Positions 37,801-47,492 of a DNA stretch of 64,000 nucleotides are shown here, one piece after another (the first letter of the stretch is position 1; each line of letters begins with the position of its first letter). A program made the position numbers and the translations under genes. Source of the stretch: Vogesella indigofera (GTDB lineage: Bacteria > Pseudomonadota > Gammaproteobacteria > Burkholderiales > Chromobacteriaceae); contig NZ_RBID01000001.1 of assembly GCF_003633895.1 (NCBI RefSeq), positions 62,001 through 126,000 on the forward strand. The letters run 5' to 3'. The notes under the pieces were generated by a model that was given only the letters and a program-made list of their open reading frames with translations, was not told the origin of the DNA and made no database searches.

Positions 37801-39612
37801 GTGGCCGCTACCAACTCCTTATCCAGCCGCCTGCAATGGCGCGGCGTGCTGTGCCTGCTGTTGCTGGGTGCGCTCGGCGGCAGCGGCCACTACCTGCTCG
37901 GCCTGCGCGACATCGAACAGCGGCTGGCACAGCTGCACACGCTGGTGGAGCAACGCTTCGTCGGCGTGCTGGCGCAAAGCGTCTGGGACCTCGACCAGCA
38001 CAATACCCAGCAACTGCTGGAAAGCATCAACCAGCTCGACGGCGTCAACCGCGTCGAGTTGATCACCAACCTCGGCCAGCGCCAGAGCAGCCAGCTGCAC
38101 CCGACGGCGCACAGCGAGTGGATCCGCGATTTCCCGGTACAGTCCGAACGCTCCGGCAACCAGCCGCTGGCCAGCCTGCGCCTGCACCTCGGCCAGCAGG
38201 AGCTGCTGCAGCAACTGCGCCTGCGCAGCCTGCTGTTCGCCGGCAGCCTGATGGCCACCATGCTGCTGATGCTGCTGCTGTGCCGCCACTTCATGCAACG
38301 CCACCTGCTGCGCCCGCTGGAACAGCTGGTCGGCCAGTTGCACAAGGAACAACCGCTGCCGCTGGCCGACGGCGAGCGCGAACTGGGCCTGCTGGGCAAA
38401 CAGCTGCAACGCTATCGCCAGGGCTGGCAGCAACAGCTGCAGCAGCAACAGCAGCGCGGCAACGAGCTGCAAAAGCAGCGCGAACAGCTCAGCGAGCTGG
38501 CCAGCCAGCGCACCACCGAACTCGACCAGCTGACCCGCTCGCAGCAACTGCTGGCCAAGCTGTCGCACAGCTTCCTGCGCCTGCCGCCGGCAGAACAGCG
38601 CGACGCCATCGCCGACGCCCTGGCACGCATTGGCCACCTGCTCGGCGTCGACCGCTGCTACCTGCTGCTGCTGGATGAGCGGCAGGCGCTGCAGCAGCAC
38701 ATCAGCTGGCAAAACGCGCAGCTGCCGCCGGACGGCGGCTTTTACCTGCAAGCGCCGCTACAACACTCGCCCTGGTTGCTGCCGCAGCTGCAACAGCAGG
38801 CACAGCTCACCATCAGCCGGCTGGAAGAAATTCCGCCGGACGGCCACGGCGAACGGCTGCTGCTGGCCGAACACGGCATCCGCGGCCTGGTGCTGATCGC
38901 ACTCGATCACACGGTGCCGCTGCACGGCATCTTCGGCTGCGAGGTGGTCAACCGCCAGCACGACTGGCTGGACAAGGAACTGACGCTGCTGCGGCTGTTT
39001 GCCGAACAGCTGTCCGGGCTGCTGCTGCGTCACCAGCAGCTGCAACAGCACGAGGCGCTGACGCAGCAGCTGGCGGCGGCCAACGCCAAGCTGCAGGCGC
39101 AGAGCCATTGCGACGGCCTGACCGGGCTGGCCAGCGTCAGCCGCCTGCAACAGGACAAGCAGCAGCTGTTCGAGCAGGCCTTCCTGCGCCAGCAGGCGCT
39201 GTCGGCGCTGATGCTGGACATCGACCAGTTCGCCGCCTACAACAGCCACGCCGGCCACCTGGCCGGTGACGACTGCCTGCTGCGCATTGCACAGCTGCTG
39301 CAGGCGCTGCTGGCCGCGCACCCCGGCCTCGCGGTGCGCATCAAGGGCGCCACCATGCTACTGCTGCTGCCGCAGCATGATCCGGCGCAAGCCACCGCCG
39401 TGGCCGAGCAGCTGCGCCAGGCGGTCGCCGCGCTGCAGCTGCCACACCCGGCGTCGCGGGTATCCAGCTTTGTCAGCGTCAGTGTCGGCTGCGCCACGCT
39501 GGACCTGCGCCGCCACGATGACATCGACGACCTGATCGGCGAGGCGGCCCACGCCTTGCGCCAGGCCAAGGCGCAGGGCCGCAATCGCTGCGTCAGCGCC
39601 GCGGCCACATGA
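37801..39612 (+). CDS. Membrane sensor with GAF and degenerate GGDEF domain
   Basis: Predicted inner-membrane signalling protein, about 603 residues from a GTG start (GGGA upstream). An ATG 75 bases earlier lies in the loop of the preceding terminator. Visible order: membrane span (about 15-35), periplasmic region (about 36-143), second span (about 144-165), a Gln-rich coiled coil (about 190-250), a GAF-like region (about 260-420) and a GGDEF-family fold (about 430-600). The GGDEF fold keeps CDGLTGLASVSRL and LDIDQFAAYNSHAGHLAGDD, but the signature loop is RIKGATMLLLLP where RYGGDEFAVLLP is expected, so diguanylate cyclase activity should be absent. Partner and signal are unknown. Codons are strongly biased to CTG and CAG. 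Confidence 0.8.
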   Translation: MAATNSLSSRLQWRGVLCLLLLGALGGSGHYLLGLRDIEQRLAQLHTLVEQRFVGVLAQSVWDLDQHNTQQLLESINQLDGVNRVELITNLGQRQSSQLHPTAHSEWIRDFPVQSERSGNQPLASLRLHLGQQELLQQLRLRSLLFAGSLMATMLLMLLLCRHFMQRHLLRPLEQLVGQLHKEQPLPLADGERELGLLGKQLQRYRQGWQQQLQQQQQRGNELQKQREQLSELASQRTTELDQLTRSQQLLAKLSHSFLRLPPAEQRDAIADALARIGHLLGVDRCYLLLLDERQALQQHISWQNAQLPPDGGFYLQAPLQHSPWLLPQLQQQAQLTISRLEEIPPDGHGERLLLAEHGIRGLVLIALDHTVPLHGIFGCEVVNRQHDWLDKELTLLRLFAEQLSGLLLRHQQLQQHEALTQQLAAANAKLQAQSHCDGLTGLASVSRLQQDKQQLFEQAFLRQQALSALMLDIDQFAAYNSHAGHLAGDDCLLRIAQLLQALLAAHPGLAVRIKGATMLLLLPQHDPAQATAVAEQLRQAVAALQLPHPASRVSSFVSVSVGCATLDLRRHDDIDDLIGEAAHALRQAKAQGRNRCVSAAAT

Positions 39613-39640
39613 AAAAACCGCAGCCTGCGCTGCGGTTTTT
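39613..39640. terminator. Bidirectional terminator between the GGDEF gene and metF
   Basis: AAAAACCGCAG and CTGCGGTTTTT with a 6-base loop, T-runs on both strands. Confidence 0.92.
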
Positions 39641-39674
39641 CATGGTGCCATCACGCCGCAGCCGGCGGCCGCGC

Positions 39675-40511
39675 TCACAAGCCCAGGCGCTGCCAGATGG
39701 TCGACACCGTGCCGGCCTGGTTCAGGGTGTAGAAGTGCAGCCCCGGTGCGCCATTGGCCAGCAGGCGGTCGCACAGCTCGGTCACCACATCCAGCCCCAG
39801 CGCGCGGATCGACGCGCTGTCGTCCATATAGGCCTGCATGCGCAGGCGCAGCCAGCGCGGCACTTCCGCGCCGCACATGTCGGAGAAGCGGCACAGCTGG
39901 CCGAAGTTGGCGATCGGCATGATGCCGGGCACGATCGGGATGTCCACGCCGCGCGCCTGCACCTCGTCGACGAAGCGGAAATAGCTGTCGGCGTTGAAGA
40001 AATACTGCGTCATCGCCGAGTTGGCGCCGGCCTTCACCTTGCGCACGAAATTATTGATGTCGTCTTCGGCGGACTTGGCCTGCGGGTGGAATTCCGGATA
40101 GGCCGCCACTTCGATGTGGAAGTGGTCGCCGTGCTCTTCGCGGATGAAGGCCACCAGCTCGTTGGCGTAGCGGAACTCGCCGGCCTCGACCATGCCGGAC
40201 GGCATGTCGCCGCGCAGCGCCACGATGTGGCGGATGCCGTGGTTGCGGTATTCGTTCAGGATCGAGCGGATATTGTCGCGGGTGGAGCCGATGCAGGACA
40301 GGTGCGGCGCCGCGGCATAGCCTTCGTTGCGGATTTCCAGCACCGTGGACAGCGTGCCGTCGCGGGTGGTACCGCCGGCACCGAAGGTCACGGAGAAGAA
40401 CTCCGGCTTGAACTGCGCCAGCTGCTGGCGGGTGGTACGCAGTTTGGCCACGCCTTCCGGGGTGCGCGGCGGGAAGAATTCGAAGCTGAAGGTACGGTTA
40501 CGTTCGGTCAT
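39675..40511 (-). CDS. metF: 5,10-methylenetetrahydrofolate reductase
   Basis: FAD enzyme that makes 5-methyltetrahydrofolate for methionine synthesis. 278 residues. Family marks: FSFEFFPPRTPEGVAKL, FFSVTFGAGGTTRDGT, HIVALRGDMPSG, QYFFNADSYFRFVDEV and PGIMPIANFGQLCRFSDMCG. MTERNRTFSFEFFPP is the start by alignment. It lies downstream of ahcY on the same strand but behind the ahcY terminator, so expression needs read-through or a promoter in the 97-bp gap. Confidence 0.95.
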   Translation of the reverse strand: MTERNRTFSFEFFPPRTPEGVAKLRTTRQQLAQFKPEFFSVTFGAGGTTRDGTLSTVLEIRNEGYAAAPHLSCIGSTRDNIRSILNEYRNHGIRHIVALRGDMPSGMVEAGEFRYANELVAFIREEHGDHFHIEVAAYPEFHPQAKSAEDDINNFVRKVKAGANSAMTQYFFNADSYFRFVDEVQARGVDIPIVPGIMPIANFGQLCRFSDMCGAEVPRWLRLRMQAYMDDSASIRALGLDVVTELCDRLLANGAPGLHFYTLNQAGTVSTIWQRLGL

Positions 40512-40584
40512 GGCAAGCTCTTGCGGCAAGGTTGGTGATGGTTTCCCTGGCATCCCGTGTCGGTCTGGCGCCGCTAACGGGGTA

Positions 40585-40604
40585 TGCGGCCAACGTTGGC
40601 CGCA
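40585..40604. repeat. Perfect 20-bp palindrome of the dispersed repeat, between ahcY and metF
   Basis: TGCGGCCAACGTTGGCCGCA, identical to the palindrome inside the THUMP methyltransferase gene, here intergenic and directly beside the ahcY terminator. Confidence 0.92.
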
Positions 40605-40608
40605 CAAA

Positions 40609-40644
40609 AAAACGGACAGGGCATTTTACGGCCCTGTCCGTTTT
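40609..40644 (-). terminator. Terminator after ahcY
   Basis: AAAACGGACAGGGC and GCCCTGTCCGTTTT with an 8-base loop; seven T residues on the minus strand. Confidence 0.92.
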
Positions 40645-40660
40645 AACCGGACATCAAATA

Positions 40661-42061
<1,401 letters not shown>

Positions 42062-42168
42062 CGTGTATTCCTTTGTCACGAAGGCCGGGAGGGATGGCTC
42101 ACCCGCGCATCCCGTGCCCGGCACGGGTTATCCTGAAGCGGCCCGATCGGAGCCGTTCAATGAAAAGC

Positions 42169-42227
42169 AGGTGAGCGCCGTTTTGCGTTTCCGGGCCTGG
42201 GGCATGGCCTCGCAGCGCTCCCCGGAA
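42169..42227 (-). ncRNA. S-adenosylhomocysteine (SAH) riboswitch
   Basis: On the minus strand: TTCCGGGGAGCGCTGCGAGG, then CCATGCCCCAGGCCCGGAA, then ACGCAAAACGGCGCTCACC. P1 forms from TTCCGGG and CCCGGAA. The conserved GAGCGC and GGCGCTC stretches can pair as the pseudoknot, and the GCTGC and CCAGGC segments match the known SAH motif of betaproteobacterial ahcY leaders. It lies about 107 bases upstream of ahcY, at the expected 5' end of the message. SAH binding turns ahcY on in known cases. A hairpin (CCCGTGC/GCACGGG, 42111-42127) between it and the gene may be part of the expression platform. Confidence 0.85.
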
Positions 42228-42234
42228 TCCCGCC

Positions 42235-42240
42235 ATTATG
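42235..42240 (-). promoter_or_regulatory. Candidate ahcY -10 box
   Basis: CATAAT on the minus strand, placing the transcript start 7-8 bases on, at the first base of the riboswitch. The -35 region is poor and overlaps an exact copy of the dispersed repeat. Confidence 0.5.
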
Positions 42241-42259
42241 GCAGAACTTGCGGCGCAAG

Positions 42260-42270
42260 GTTGGCCGCAA
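42260..42270 (+). repeat. Dispersed repeat, exact core, in the ahcY promoter region
   Basis: CAAGGTTGGCCGCAACG, 20 bp upstream of the candidate ahcY -10 box. Confidence 0.88.
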
Positions 42271-42320
42271 CGACTCCGCACGGACAACAGGACCGCCGCG
42301 GCCGGTACCGGGCGGCAAAG

Positions 42321-42346
42321 AAAAAGGCCTCTTGCGAGGCCTTTTT
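42321..42346 (-). terminator. Terminator after metK
   Basis: AAAAAGGCCTC and GAGGCCTTTTT with loop TTGC. Confidence 0.93.
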
Positions 42347-42365
42347 GCACAACAGTTCGACTGGT

Positions 42366-43535
42366 TTACAGGCCGGCAGCGGCGCGCAGCGCGGCGGCCT
42401 TGTCGGTGCGCTCCCAGGTGAACTCCGGCTCTTCGCGTCCGAAGTGGCCGTAGGCGGCGGTCTTGGTGTAGATCGGACGCAACAGGTCCAACATCTGCAC
42501 GATGCCCTTCGGACGCAGGTCGAAGTGCTGTTTCACCAGCTCGACGATGCGCTCGTTCGGAATGGCATTGGTGCCGAAGGTGTCCACCGAGATCGAGGTC
42601 GGCTCGGCCACGCCGATGGCGTAGGAAACCTGGATCTGGCACTGGCGCGCCAGACCGGCGGCGACCACGTTCTTGGCGACATAACGGCCGGCGTAGGCGG
42701 CGGAACGGTCGACCTTGGTCGGATCCTTGCCGGAGAAGGCGCCACCGCCGTGCGGTGCGGCACCGCCGTAGGTGTCGACGATGATCTTGCGGCCGGTCAG
42801 GCCACAGTCGCCCATCGGACCGCCGATGACGAAACGGCCGGTCGGGTTGATCAGGAACTTGGTTTCGGCGGTAATCATTTCCGCCGGCAGCACCGGCTTG
42901 ATGATGTCCTCGATCACCGCATCGGTCAGTGTCTTGTGGTCGATTTCCGGCGCGTGCTGGGTGGACAGCACCACGGTATCGATACGCTTGGGCAGGCCGG
43001 TCTCGCTGTCGTAGACGCAGGTGATCTGGCTCTTGGCATCCGGACGCAGCCACGGCAGACGGCCGTCCTTGCGCAGTTCCGCCTGACGCTGCACCAGACG
43101 GTGCGCGTAGTAGATCGGGAACGGCATCAGCGTCGGGGTTTCGTCGCAGGCGTAGCCGAACATCAGGCCCTGGTCGCCGGCGCCCTGGTCCAGATCCAGG
43201 CCTTCGCCTTCGTTGACGCCCTGGGCGATGTCCGGCGACTGCTTGTCGTAGCACACCATCACGGCACAACCGCGATGGTCAAAACCCAGCTCGGTATTGT
43301 CGTAACCGATGCGCTTGATGGTTTCGCGCGCGATCTTGATGTAGTCGATGTTGGCGGTGGTGGTGATCTCGCCGGCCAGGACTACCAGACCGGTGTTGAC
43401 CAGGGTCTCGGCCGCAACGCGGGCGTATTTGTCTTCACGCAGGATGGCGTCCAGAATGGCGTCGGAAATCTGGTCCGCGACCTTGTCCGGATGGCCTTCA
43501 GATACCGATTCAGATGTAAAAAGATATTCGCTCAT
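42366..43535 (-). CDS. metK: S-adenosylmethionine synthetase
   Basis: Makes SAM from ATP and methionine. 389 residues. Signatures: [20 protein letters not shown], the [12 protein letters not shown] hexapeptide region (ATP), and the P-loop-like [20 protein letters not shown]. The start [14 protein letters not shown] is standard. Upstream of ahcY on the same strand but separated by a terminator and the riboswitch. Together metK, ahcY and metF cover most of the methyl cycle. Confidence 0.97.
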   Translation of the reverse strand: MSEYLFTSESVSEGHPDKVADQISDAILDAILREDKYARVAAETLVNTGLVVLAGEITTTANIDYIKIARETIKRIGYDNTELGFDHRGCAVMVCYDKQSPDIAQGVNEGEGLDLDQGAGDQGLMFGYACDETPTLMPFPIYYAHRLVQRQAELRKDGRLPWLRPDAKSQITCVYDSETGLPKRIDTVVLSTQHAPEIDHKTLTDAVIEDIIKPVLPAEMITAETKFLINPTGRFVIGGPMGDCGLTGRKIIVDTYGGAAPHGGGAFSGKDPTKVDRSAAYAGRYVAKNVVAAGLARQCQIQVSYAIGVAEPTSISVDTFGTNAIPNERIVELVKQHFDLRPKGIVQMLDLLRPIYTKTAAYGHFGREEPEFTWERTDKAAALRAAAGL

Positions 43536-43602
43536 TGTGTCCGTTCCCGAATAATGGCCTTTGAGTTAATGATAAAATAGCGCGTTTACTTTCCAGCAGA
43601 CC

Positions 43603-44487
43603 ATGATGACCCGAATCGCACGACTCATCCTGCAGACCCTGGCCGCGTTGCCGTTACCGGCACTGCACCGGCTAGGTGCCCTGCTGGGGAAAATCCTCTA
43701 TTACCTATCGCCGCGTTTTCGCGAACGCATACGCGAAAACCTCAAAACCAGTCAAATCGCTGGAAGTTATCAGCTTTACGAATCGCTCGTCAAACTCTGT
43801 GCGGCAGAAACCGGCAAGGGCGCGCTGGAACTGGCCATCGCCTGGTGCCGCGAGCCGGACTACATCACCTCGCTGGTCCGCGGCTGCGACGGCTGGGAGC
43901 ATGTCGAAGCGGCACTGGCGGAGGGCAAGGGGCTGATTTTCGTCACCCCGCACCTTGGCAGCTACGACATTGCCGGACGCTACATCTCGGCCCGCTTGCC
44001 GTTCCCCCTGACCGCGATGTACCGCCCGCCGAAGCTGGCGTGGCTGGAGCCGATCATGAACGAGGGCCGCGCCCGCGGCAAAGGCCGCACCGCACCGGCC
44101 ACCGGCGCCGGCGTGCGCCAGCTGATGAAGGCGCTGAAATCCGGCGAGGCTACCATCATCCTGCCGGACCAGGTGCCCGGCAGCGGCGAAGGCGCGTGGG
44201 CGCCATTCTTCGGCAAGCCGGCGTTCACCATGACACTGCTGGCGCGGCTGGCGCAGATGAATGGTGTCGCGGTGCTGTGGTTTACCGGCGAACGCCTGGC
44301 TGGCGGTGCCGGCTTCCACATCCACATCAGCCCGCAGCAGGGCGAATTCAGCGGCGAACGCGAGGCCGACGCCGCGGTGGTCAACGCCAATGTCGAACGC
44401 CTGATCCAGCGTTGGCCGCAACAGTACCTGTGGAGCTACAACCGCTACAAGACGCCGTCCGGCGCCCCGTCCCCCGATCAAGCTTAA
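43603..44487 (+). CDS. Lipid A late acyltransferase (LpxL/HtrB family), first copy
   Basis: Inner-membrane-associated acyltransferase that adds a secondary acyl chain to lipid A. 294 residues. An N-terminal hydrophobic anchor is followed by the catalytic H-x4-D motif in VTPHLGSYDIAG and by FPLTAMYRPPKLAWLEPIM and ILPDQVPGSGEGAWAPFFGK, all family features. First of two tandem paralogues. Which acyl chain and position it modifies cannot be told. A repeat copy is read RWPQQ near the C-terminus. Confidence 0.88.
   Translation: MMTRIARLILQTLAALPLPALHRLGALLGKILYYLSPRFRERIRENLKTSQIAGSYQLYESLVKLCAAETGKGALELAIAWCREPDYITSLVRGCDGWEHVEAALAEGKGLIFVTPHLGSYDIAGRYISARLPFPLTAMYRPPKLAWLEPIMNEGRARGKGRTAPATGAGVRQLMKALKSGEATIILPDQVPGSGEGAWAPFFGKPAFTMTLLARLAQMNGVAVLWFTGERLAGGAGFHIHISPQQGEFSGEREADAAVVNANVERLIQRWPQQYLWSYNRYKTPSGAPSPDQA
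44411..44421 (+). repeat. Dispersed repeat, exact core
   Basis: GCGTTGGCCGCAACAG inside the first acyltransferase gene, read RWPQQ. Confidence 0.82.
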
Positions 44488-44501
44488 TTCTGGAATACCG
44501 C

Positions 44502-45368
44502 ATGAAATTCGCCCTGGCCCTGCTGTGGCTCATCCGCCTGTTGCCGCTGCCCGTCATCCACGCCCTGGCCTGGGGCCTGGGGCAGCTGGCCTACCTGCTC
44601 GCCCGCGAGCGCCGCCGCGTCGGCCTGATCAATCTGCGCCTGTGCTTCCCCGACATGGGGCTGACGCAGCGCCGCCGGCTGATCCGCCGTCACTTTGTCG
44701 AGATGATGAAACTGGTGCTGGAGTACGGCATCGTGTGGTGGTCGTCGCCACAGCGGCTGCGCCAGCTGGTGGAGGTACGCGGGCTGGAACACATCACCCG
44801 GCTGCGCGAAGCGGGCGAAGACGTGGTGCTGTTCTACCCGCACTTCGTCGCCTTCGAGATCTGCGCGCTGCGCCTGAACCTGGAAGTGCCGCTGGTCAGC
44901 GTCTATTCGCACCAGAAGAACAAGATACTCGACGCGCAGTTCTACCAGGGCCGCAACCGTTTCGACAATGCCTACATCGTGTCGCGGCAGGAGAGCCTGC
45001 GCAGCATCATCAAGGCGATGCGCAAGGAGCACACCCCGTTCCTGTACCTGCCTGACCAGGACTTCGGCCCGCGCGACGCCATCTTCGTGAAGTTCTTCGC
45101 CACCGACGCGGCCACCATCACCGGCCTGTCGCGCATTGCCAGCATCGCCAAGGCCAGGGTGGTACCGGCCATTGCCCGCCGCGAAGGCGCGCGCTTCGTG
45201 CTCGATATCCATCCGCCACTGGACAACTTCCCCAGCGACAATCTGGAAGCCGATACCCGCCGCATGAACGCCTTCCTGGAGCAGCGTATCCTGGAGGCGC
45301 CGGAACAGTACTTCTGGCTGCACAAGCGTTTCAAGACCCGACCGCAGGGACAGGCTCGCTTTTACTGA
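44502..45368 (+). CDS. Lipid A late acyltransferase (LpxL/LpxM family), second copy
   Basis: 288 residues, paralogue of the preceding gene, 14 bp after it. A hydrophobic N-terminus (KFALALLWLIRLLPLPVI) is followed by LINLRLCFPDMG. The catalytic motif is H-x4-E (FYPHFVAFEICAL), and PLVSVYSHQKNKILDAQFYQ, FLYLPDQDFGPRDAIFVKFF follow. Divergence from the first copy suggests different acyl position or donor. The reading frame is open far upstream, but homology and spacing support this ATG. Confidence 0.88.
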   Translation: MKFALALLWLIRLLPLPVIHALAWGLGQLAYLLARERRRVGLINLRLCFPDMGLTQRRRLIRRHFVEMMKLVLEYGIVWWSSPQRLRQLVEVRGLEHITRLREAGEDVVLFYPHFVAFEICALRLNLEVPLVSVYSHQKNKILDAQFYQGRNRFDNAYIVSRQESLRSIIKAMRKEHTPFLYLPDQDFGPRDAIFVKFFATDAATITGLSRIASIAKARVVPAIARREGARFVLDIHPPLDNFPSDNLEADTRRMNAFLEQRILEAPEQYFWLHKRFKTRPQGQARFY

Positions 45369-45385
45369 GCCTGTAACCAACCGCC

Positions 45386-45427
45386 ACGGGCAAGGGTGGC
45401 TGCGGCCAACCTTGCCCGTTTTGTTTT
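45386..45427 (+). terminator. Terminator after the acyltransferase pair, including a repeat copy
   Basis: ACGGGCAAGG and CCTTGCCCGT pair; inside, GTGGC and GCCAA arms continue the stem. TTTTGTTTT follows. The 3' arm contains the 10-mer repeat core on the minus strand; the 5' arm is a decayed copy. Confidence 0.8.
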
Positions 45428-45661
45428 CGGGACAAGCTAGCCGGAGAGCGGCCTGGCCGCACAGGGAAACGCGCGGTTGTCACTGTACAGAAGTGACGCC
45501 ACGCGGTAGCGGTCTGTGCTTGGCGGTTGGCCGCAACCATGGCGAGATGACCGCGGTGCAACCCTGCCCTGCCCCGCTGCGATCAAGAGCAGCAACCTTC
45601 AATCTCCAGACATCCCGGCATCAGTGACCCGGAAGCGAGGCCCACGGTGCCGCCATCCAAA
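45428..45661. other. Gap between acyltransferase pair and DUF2818 gene, no gene seen
   Basis: Apart from one exact repeat copy I find no promoter, RNA or plausible reading frame here. Confidence 0.5.
45526..45536 (+). repeat. Dispersed repeat, exact core, intergenic
   Basis: GCGGTTGGCCGCAACC in the gap after the acyltransferase pair. Confidence 0.85.
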
Positions 45662-45694
45662 CAAAAACGCCACGATCGGATCGTGGCGTTTTTG
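45662..45694. terminator. Terminator of the nuo operon
   Basis: CAAAAACGCCACGATC and GATCGTGGCGTTTTTG, nearly perfect long stem with T-runs both ways. It lies 18 bases past the last gene of the nuo transcript. Confidence 0.92.
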
Positions 45695-45711
45695 TTGTGC
45701 TGCGCAGCGGC

Positions 45712-46008
45712 TCAGCTACCGCGCTTCTTCCAGAAGTAGCGCCCGATGAAACCGGGAAACGCAAACACCAGGAACAGTGCCAGGGTGGTGACATAAAACT
45801 GCCACTTCTGCACGTGTACCGGCGAATAGCGGCCTTCCAGCAGCTGCGCCAGCACACCCAGCAGCAGGTACAGCGCCACCAGCTCCAGTAACTGCCAGCC
45901 AAAGTGCTTGTTGGCAACCCGCCAGATGCCGGCAATGCGCCGAGTCATGAATGGCAGGTTGGCCGCAACAAACGCGAGCAGTAACAGGACGATGACGCTG
46001 ACTTCCAT
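45712..46008 (-). CDS. DUF2818-family small membrane protein
   Basis: 98-residue protein with three hydrophobic stretches (VSVIVLLLLAFVAANLPFMT, then LLELVALYLLLGVLAQLLEG, and YVTTLALFLVFAFPGFIGRY) and the conserved end GRYFWKK. Members of this family of unknown function regularly follow nuoN in betaproteobacteria, as here, 9 bp after nuoN. An accessory role for complex I is possible but unproven. Confidence 0.85.
   Translation of the reverse strand: MEVSVIVLLLLAFVAANLPFMTRRIAGIWRVANKHFGWQLLELVALYLLLGVLAQLLEGRYSPVHVQKWQFYVTTLALFLVFAFPGFIGRYFWKKRGS
45958..45968 (+). repeat. Dispersed repeat, exact core
   Basis: CAGGTTGGCCGCAACA inside the DUF2818 gene, read VAANLP. Confidence 0.85.
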
Positions 46009-46017
46009 GCTGATTCC

Positions 46018-47472
46018 TTACAGGACGACGAGGGATTGTTTCATCGCTTCGACACACATCGCGATCAGACGTTCCGGCATCGCACCCAGTACCAGCAAGG
46101 CCACGGCATTGAGCGACAGCACCAGCTTCATGTCACCGGACATGGTGATCGGGCTGTGATCCTGCACGTCGTCGAAGTACATCACCTTGACTGCACGCAG
46201 GTAGTAGAAGGCACCAATCAGCGACATCAGTACCGCCACAATCGCCAGCCACAGCAGGTTGACGTTCACGATCGCCTGGATCACCGCAAACTTGGCGTAG
46301 AAGCCAGCCAGCGGCGGAATACCGGCCATCGAGAACAGCGCCAGCAGCATCAGCAGCGCGTACCAGCTGTTGCGGCCGTTGAGGCCCTTCAGGTCGTCCA
46401 GGGTTTCGCATTCGAAACCGGCACGCGACAGGCCCAGCAGGATGCCGAAACCGGCCAGCGAGGTCAGCACGTAAACGATCACGTAGAACAGGGCAGCGGA
46501 GTAGCCTTCAGCATTACCGGCGATCAAACCCAGCAGCAGGAAACCCATGTGCGAGATGGTCGAATAGGCCAGCATGCGCTTGAGGTTGGTCTGTGCAATG
46601 GCGGTCAGGTTACCGATAGCCATCGACAGCACAGCCAGGATCACCAGCATGCCCTGCCAGTCGGCCACCATTTCGCCCAGACCCTGCACCAGGATGCGGA
46701 TCACGAACACGAAGGCAGCCAGTTTCGGTGCGGCACCGATCATCAGCGTCATCGCGGTGGACGAACCTTGGTAAACGTCAGGCACCCACATGTGGAACGG
46801 TACCGCGCCCAGCTTGAACGCGAGACCAGCCACGATGAACACCAGGCCGAAGACCAGCAGTGTCTGGTTGGCGCTGCCCGAGGCGATCGCCTGAGCCACC
46901 TTGGCCAGTTCCAGCGAACCGGTGGCACCGTACACCATCGACACACCGTACAGCAGCAGGCCGGAAGCCAGCGCGCCGAGCACGAAGTACTTCATCGCGG
47001 CTTCGATGGCACGACCGGACTCACGCTGCAGCGCGATCAGCGAGTACAGCGACAGCGACAGCAGTTCCAGGCCCATGTACAGGCTGACGAAGTTGCTGGC
47101 CGACACCATCAGGTTCATGCCCAGCAGCGCGAACAGGGTCAGGGTGAAGTATTCGCCCTTGAACAGGCCGCGGTCCTTGACGTACTGGCGGGTGTAAACC
47201 AGCACCAGTGCGGTCACGCCGTACATCGCCACCTTGACGATGTCCGACAGCGGATCATCGACAAACATGCCACTGAGGGTAACGGTGGCGAACGGCTCGA
47301 AAGTGGAAACCTGGGTCACGGCACAAACCAGCAGTGTCAGCAGCGACAGTGCATAGGTGATGCCGCGCTTGGCGTCCGAGATAAACAGGTCAAGAATGAG
47401 GATTACCGACAGAGCCCCAAGCAGGAACATCTCTGGCAAAGCCGGCATCAGATTGAGATCAGCCCAATTCAT
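46018..47472 (-). CDS. nuoN: NADH-quinone oxidoreductase subunit N
   Basis: Antiporter-like proton-pumping subunit of complex I in the inner membrane, 484 residues, about 14 spans. The key residues lie in the conserved helices: the Glu in YMGLELLSLSLYSLIALQRE, Lys in FKLGAVPFHMWVPDVYQGSS and the RMLAYSTISHMGFLLLGL segment. Final nuo gene, 20 bp after nuoM. Confidence 0.97.
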   Translation of the reverse strand: MNWADLNLMPALPEMFLLGALSVILILDLFISDAKRGITYALSLLTLLVCAVTQVSTFEPFATVTLSGMFVDDPLSDIVKVAMYGVTALVLVYTRQYVKDRGLFKGEYFTLTLFALLGMNLMVSASNFVSLYMGLELLSLSLYSLIALQRESGRAIEAAMKYFVLGALASGLLLYGVSMVYGATGSLELAKVAQAIASGSANQTLLVFGLVFIVAGLAFKLGAVPFHMWVPDVYQGSSTAMTLMIGAAPKLAAFVFVIRILVQGLGEMVADWQGMLVILAVLSMAIGNLTAIAQTNLKRMLAYSTISHMGFLLLGLIAGNAEGYSAALFYVIVYVLTSLAGFGILLGLSRAGFECETLDDLKGLNGRNSWYALLMLLALFSMAGIPPLAGFYAKFAVIQAIVNVNLLWLAIVAVLMSLIGAFYYLRAVKVMYFDDVQDHSPITMSGDMKLVLSLNAVALLVLGAMPERLIAMCVEAMKQSLVVL

Positions 47473-47492
47473 TTCGTATTCCTTGTGGCCTC

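Noticed and set aside
45331-45561. 76-residue frame after the acyltransferase genes
   Set aside because: It crosses the terminator and lacks a start context or motif.
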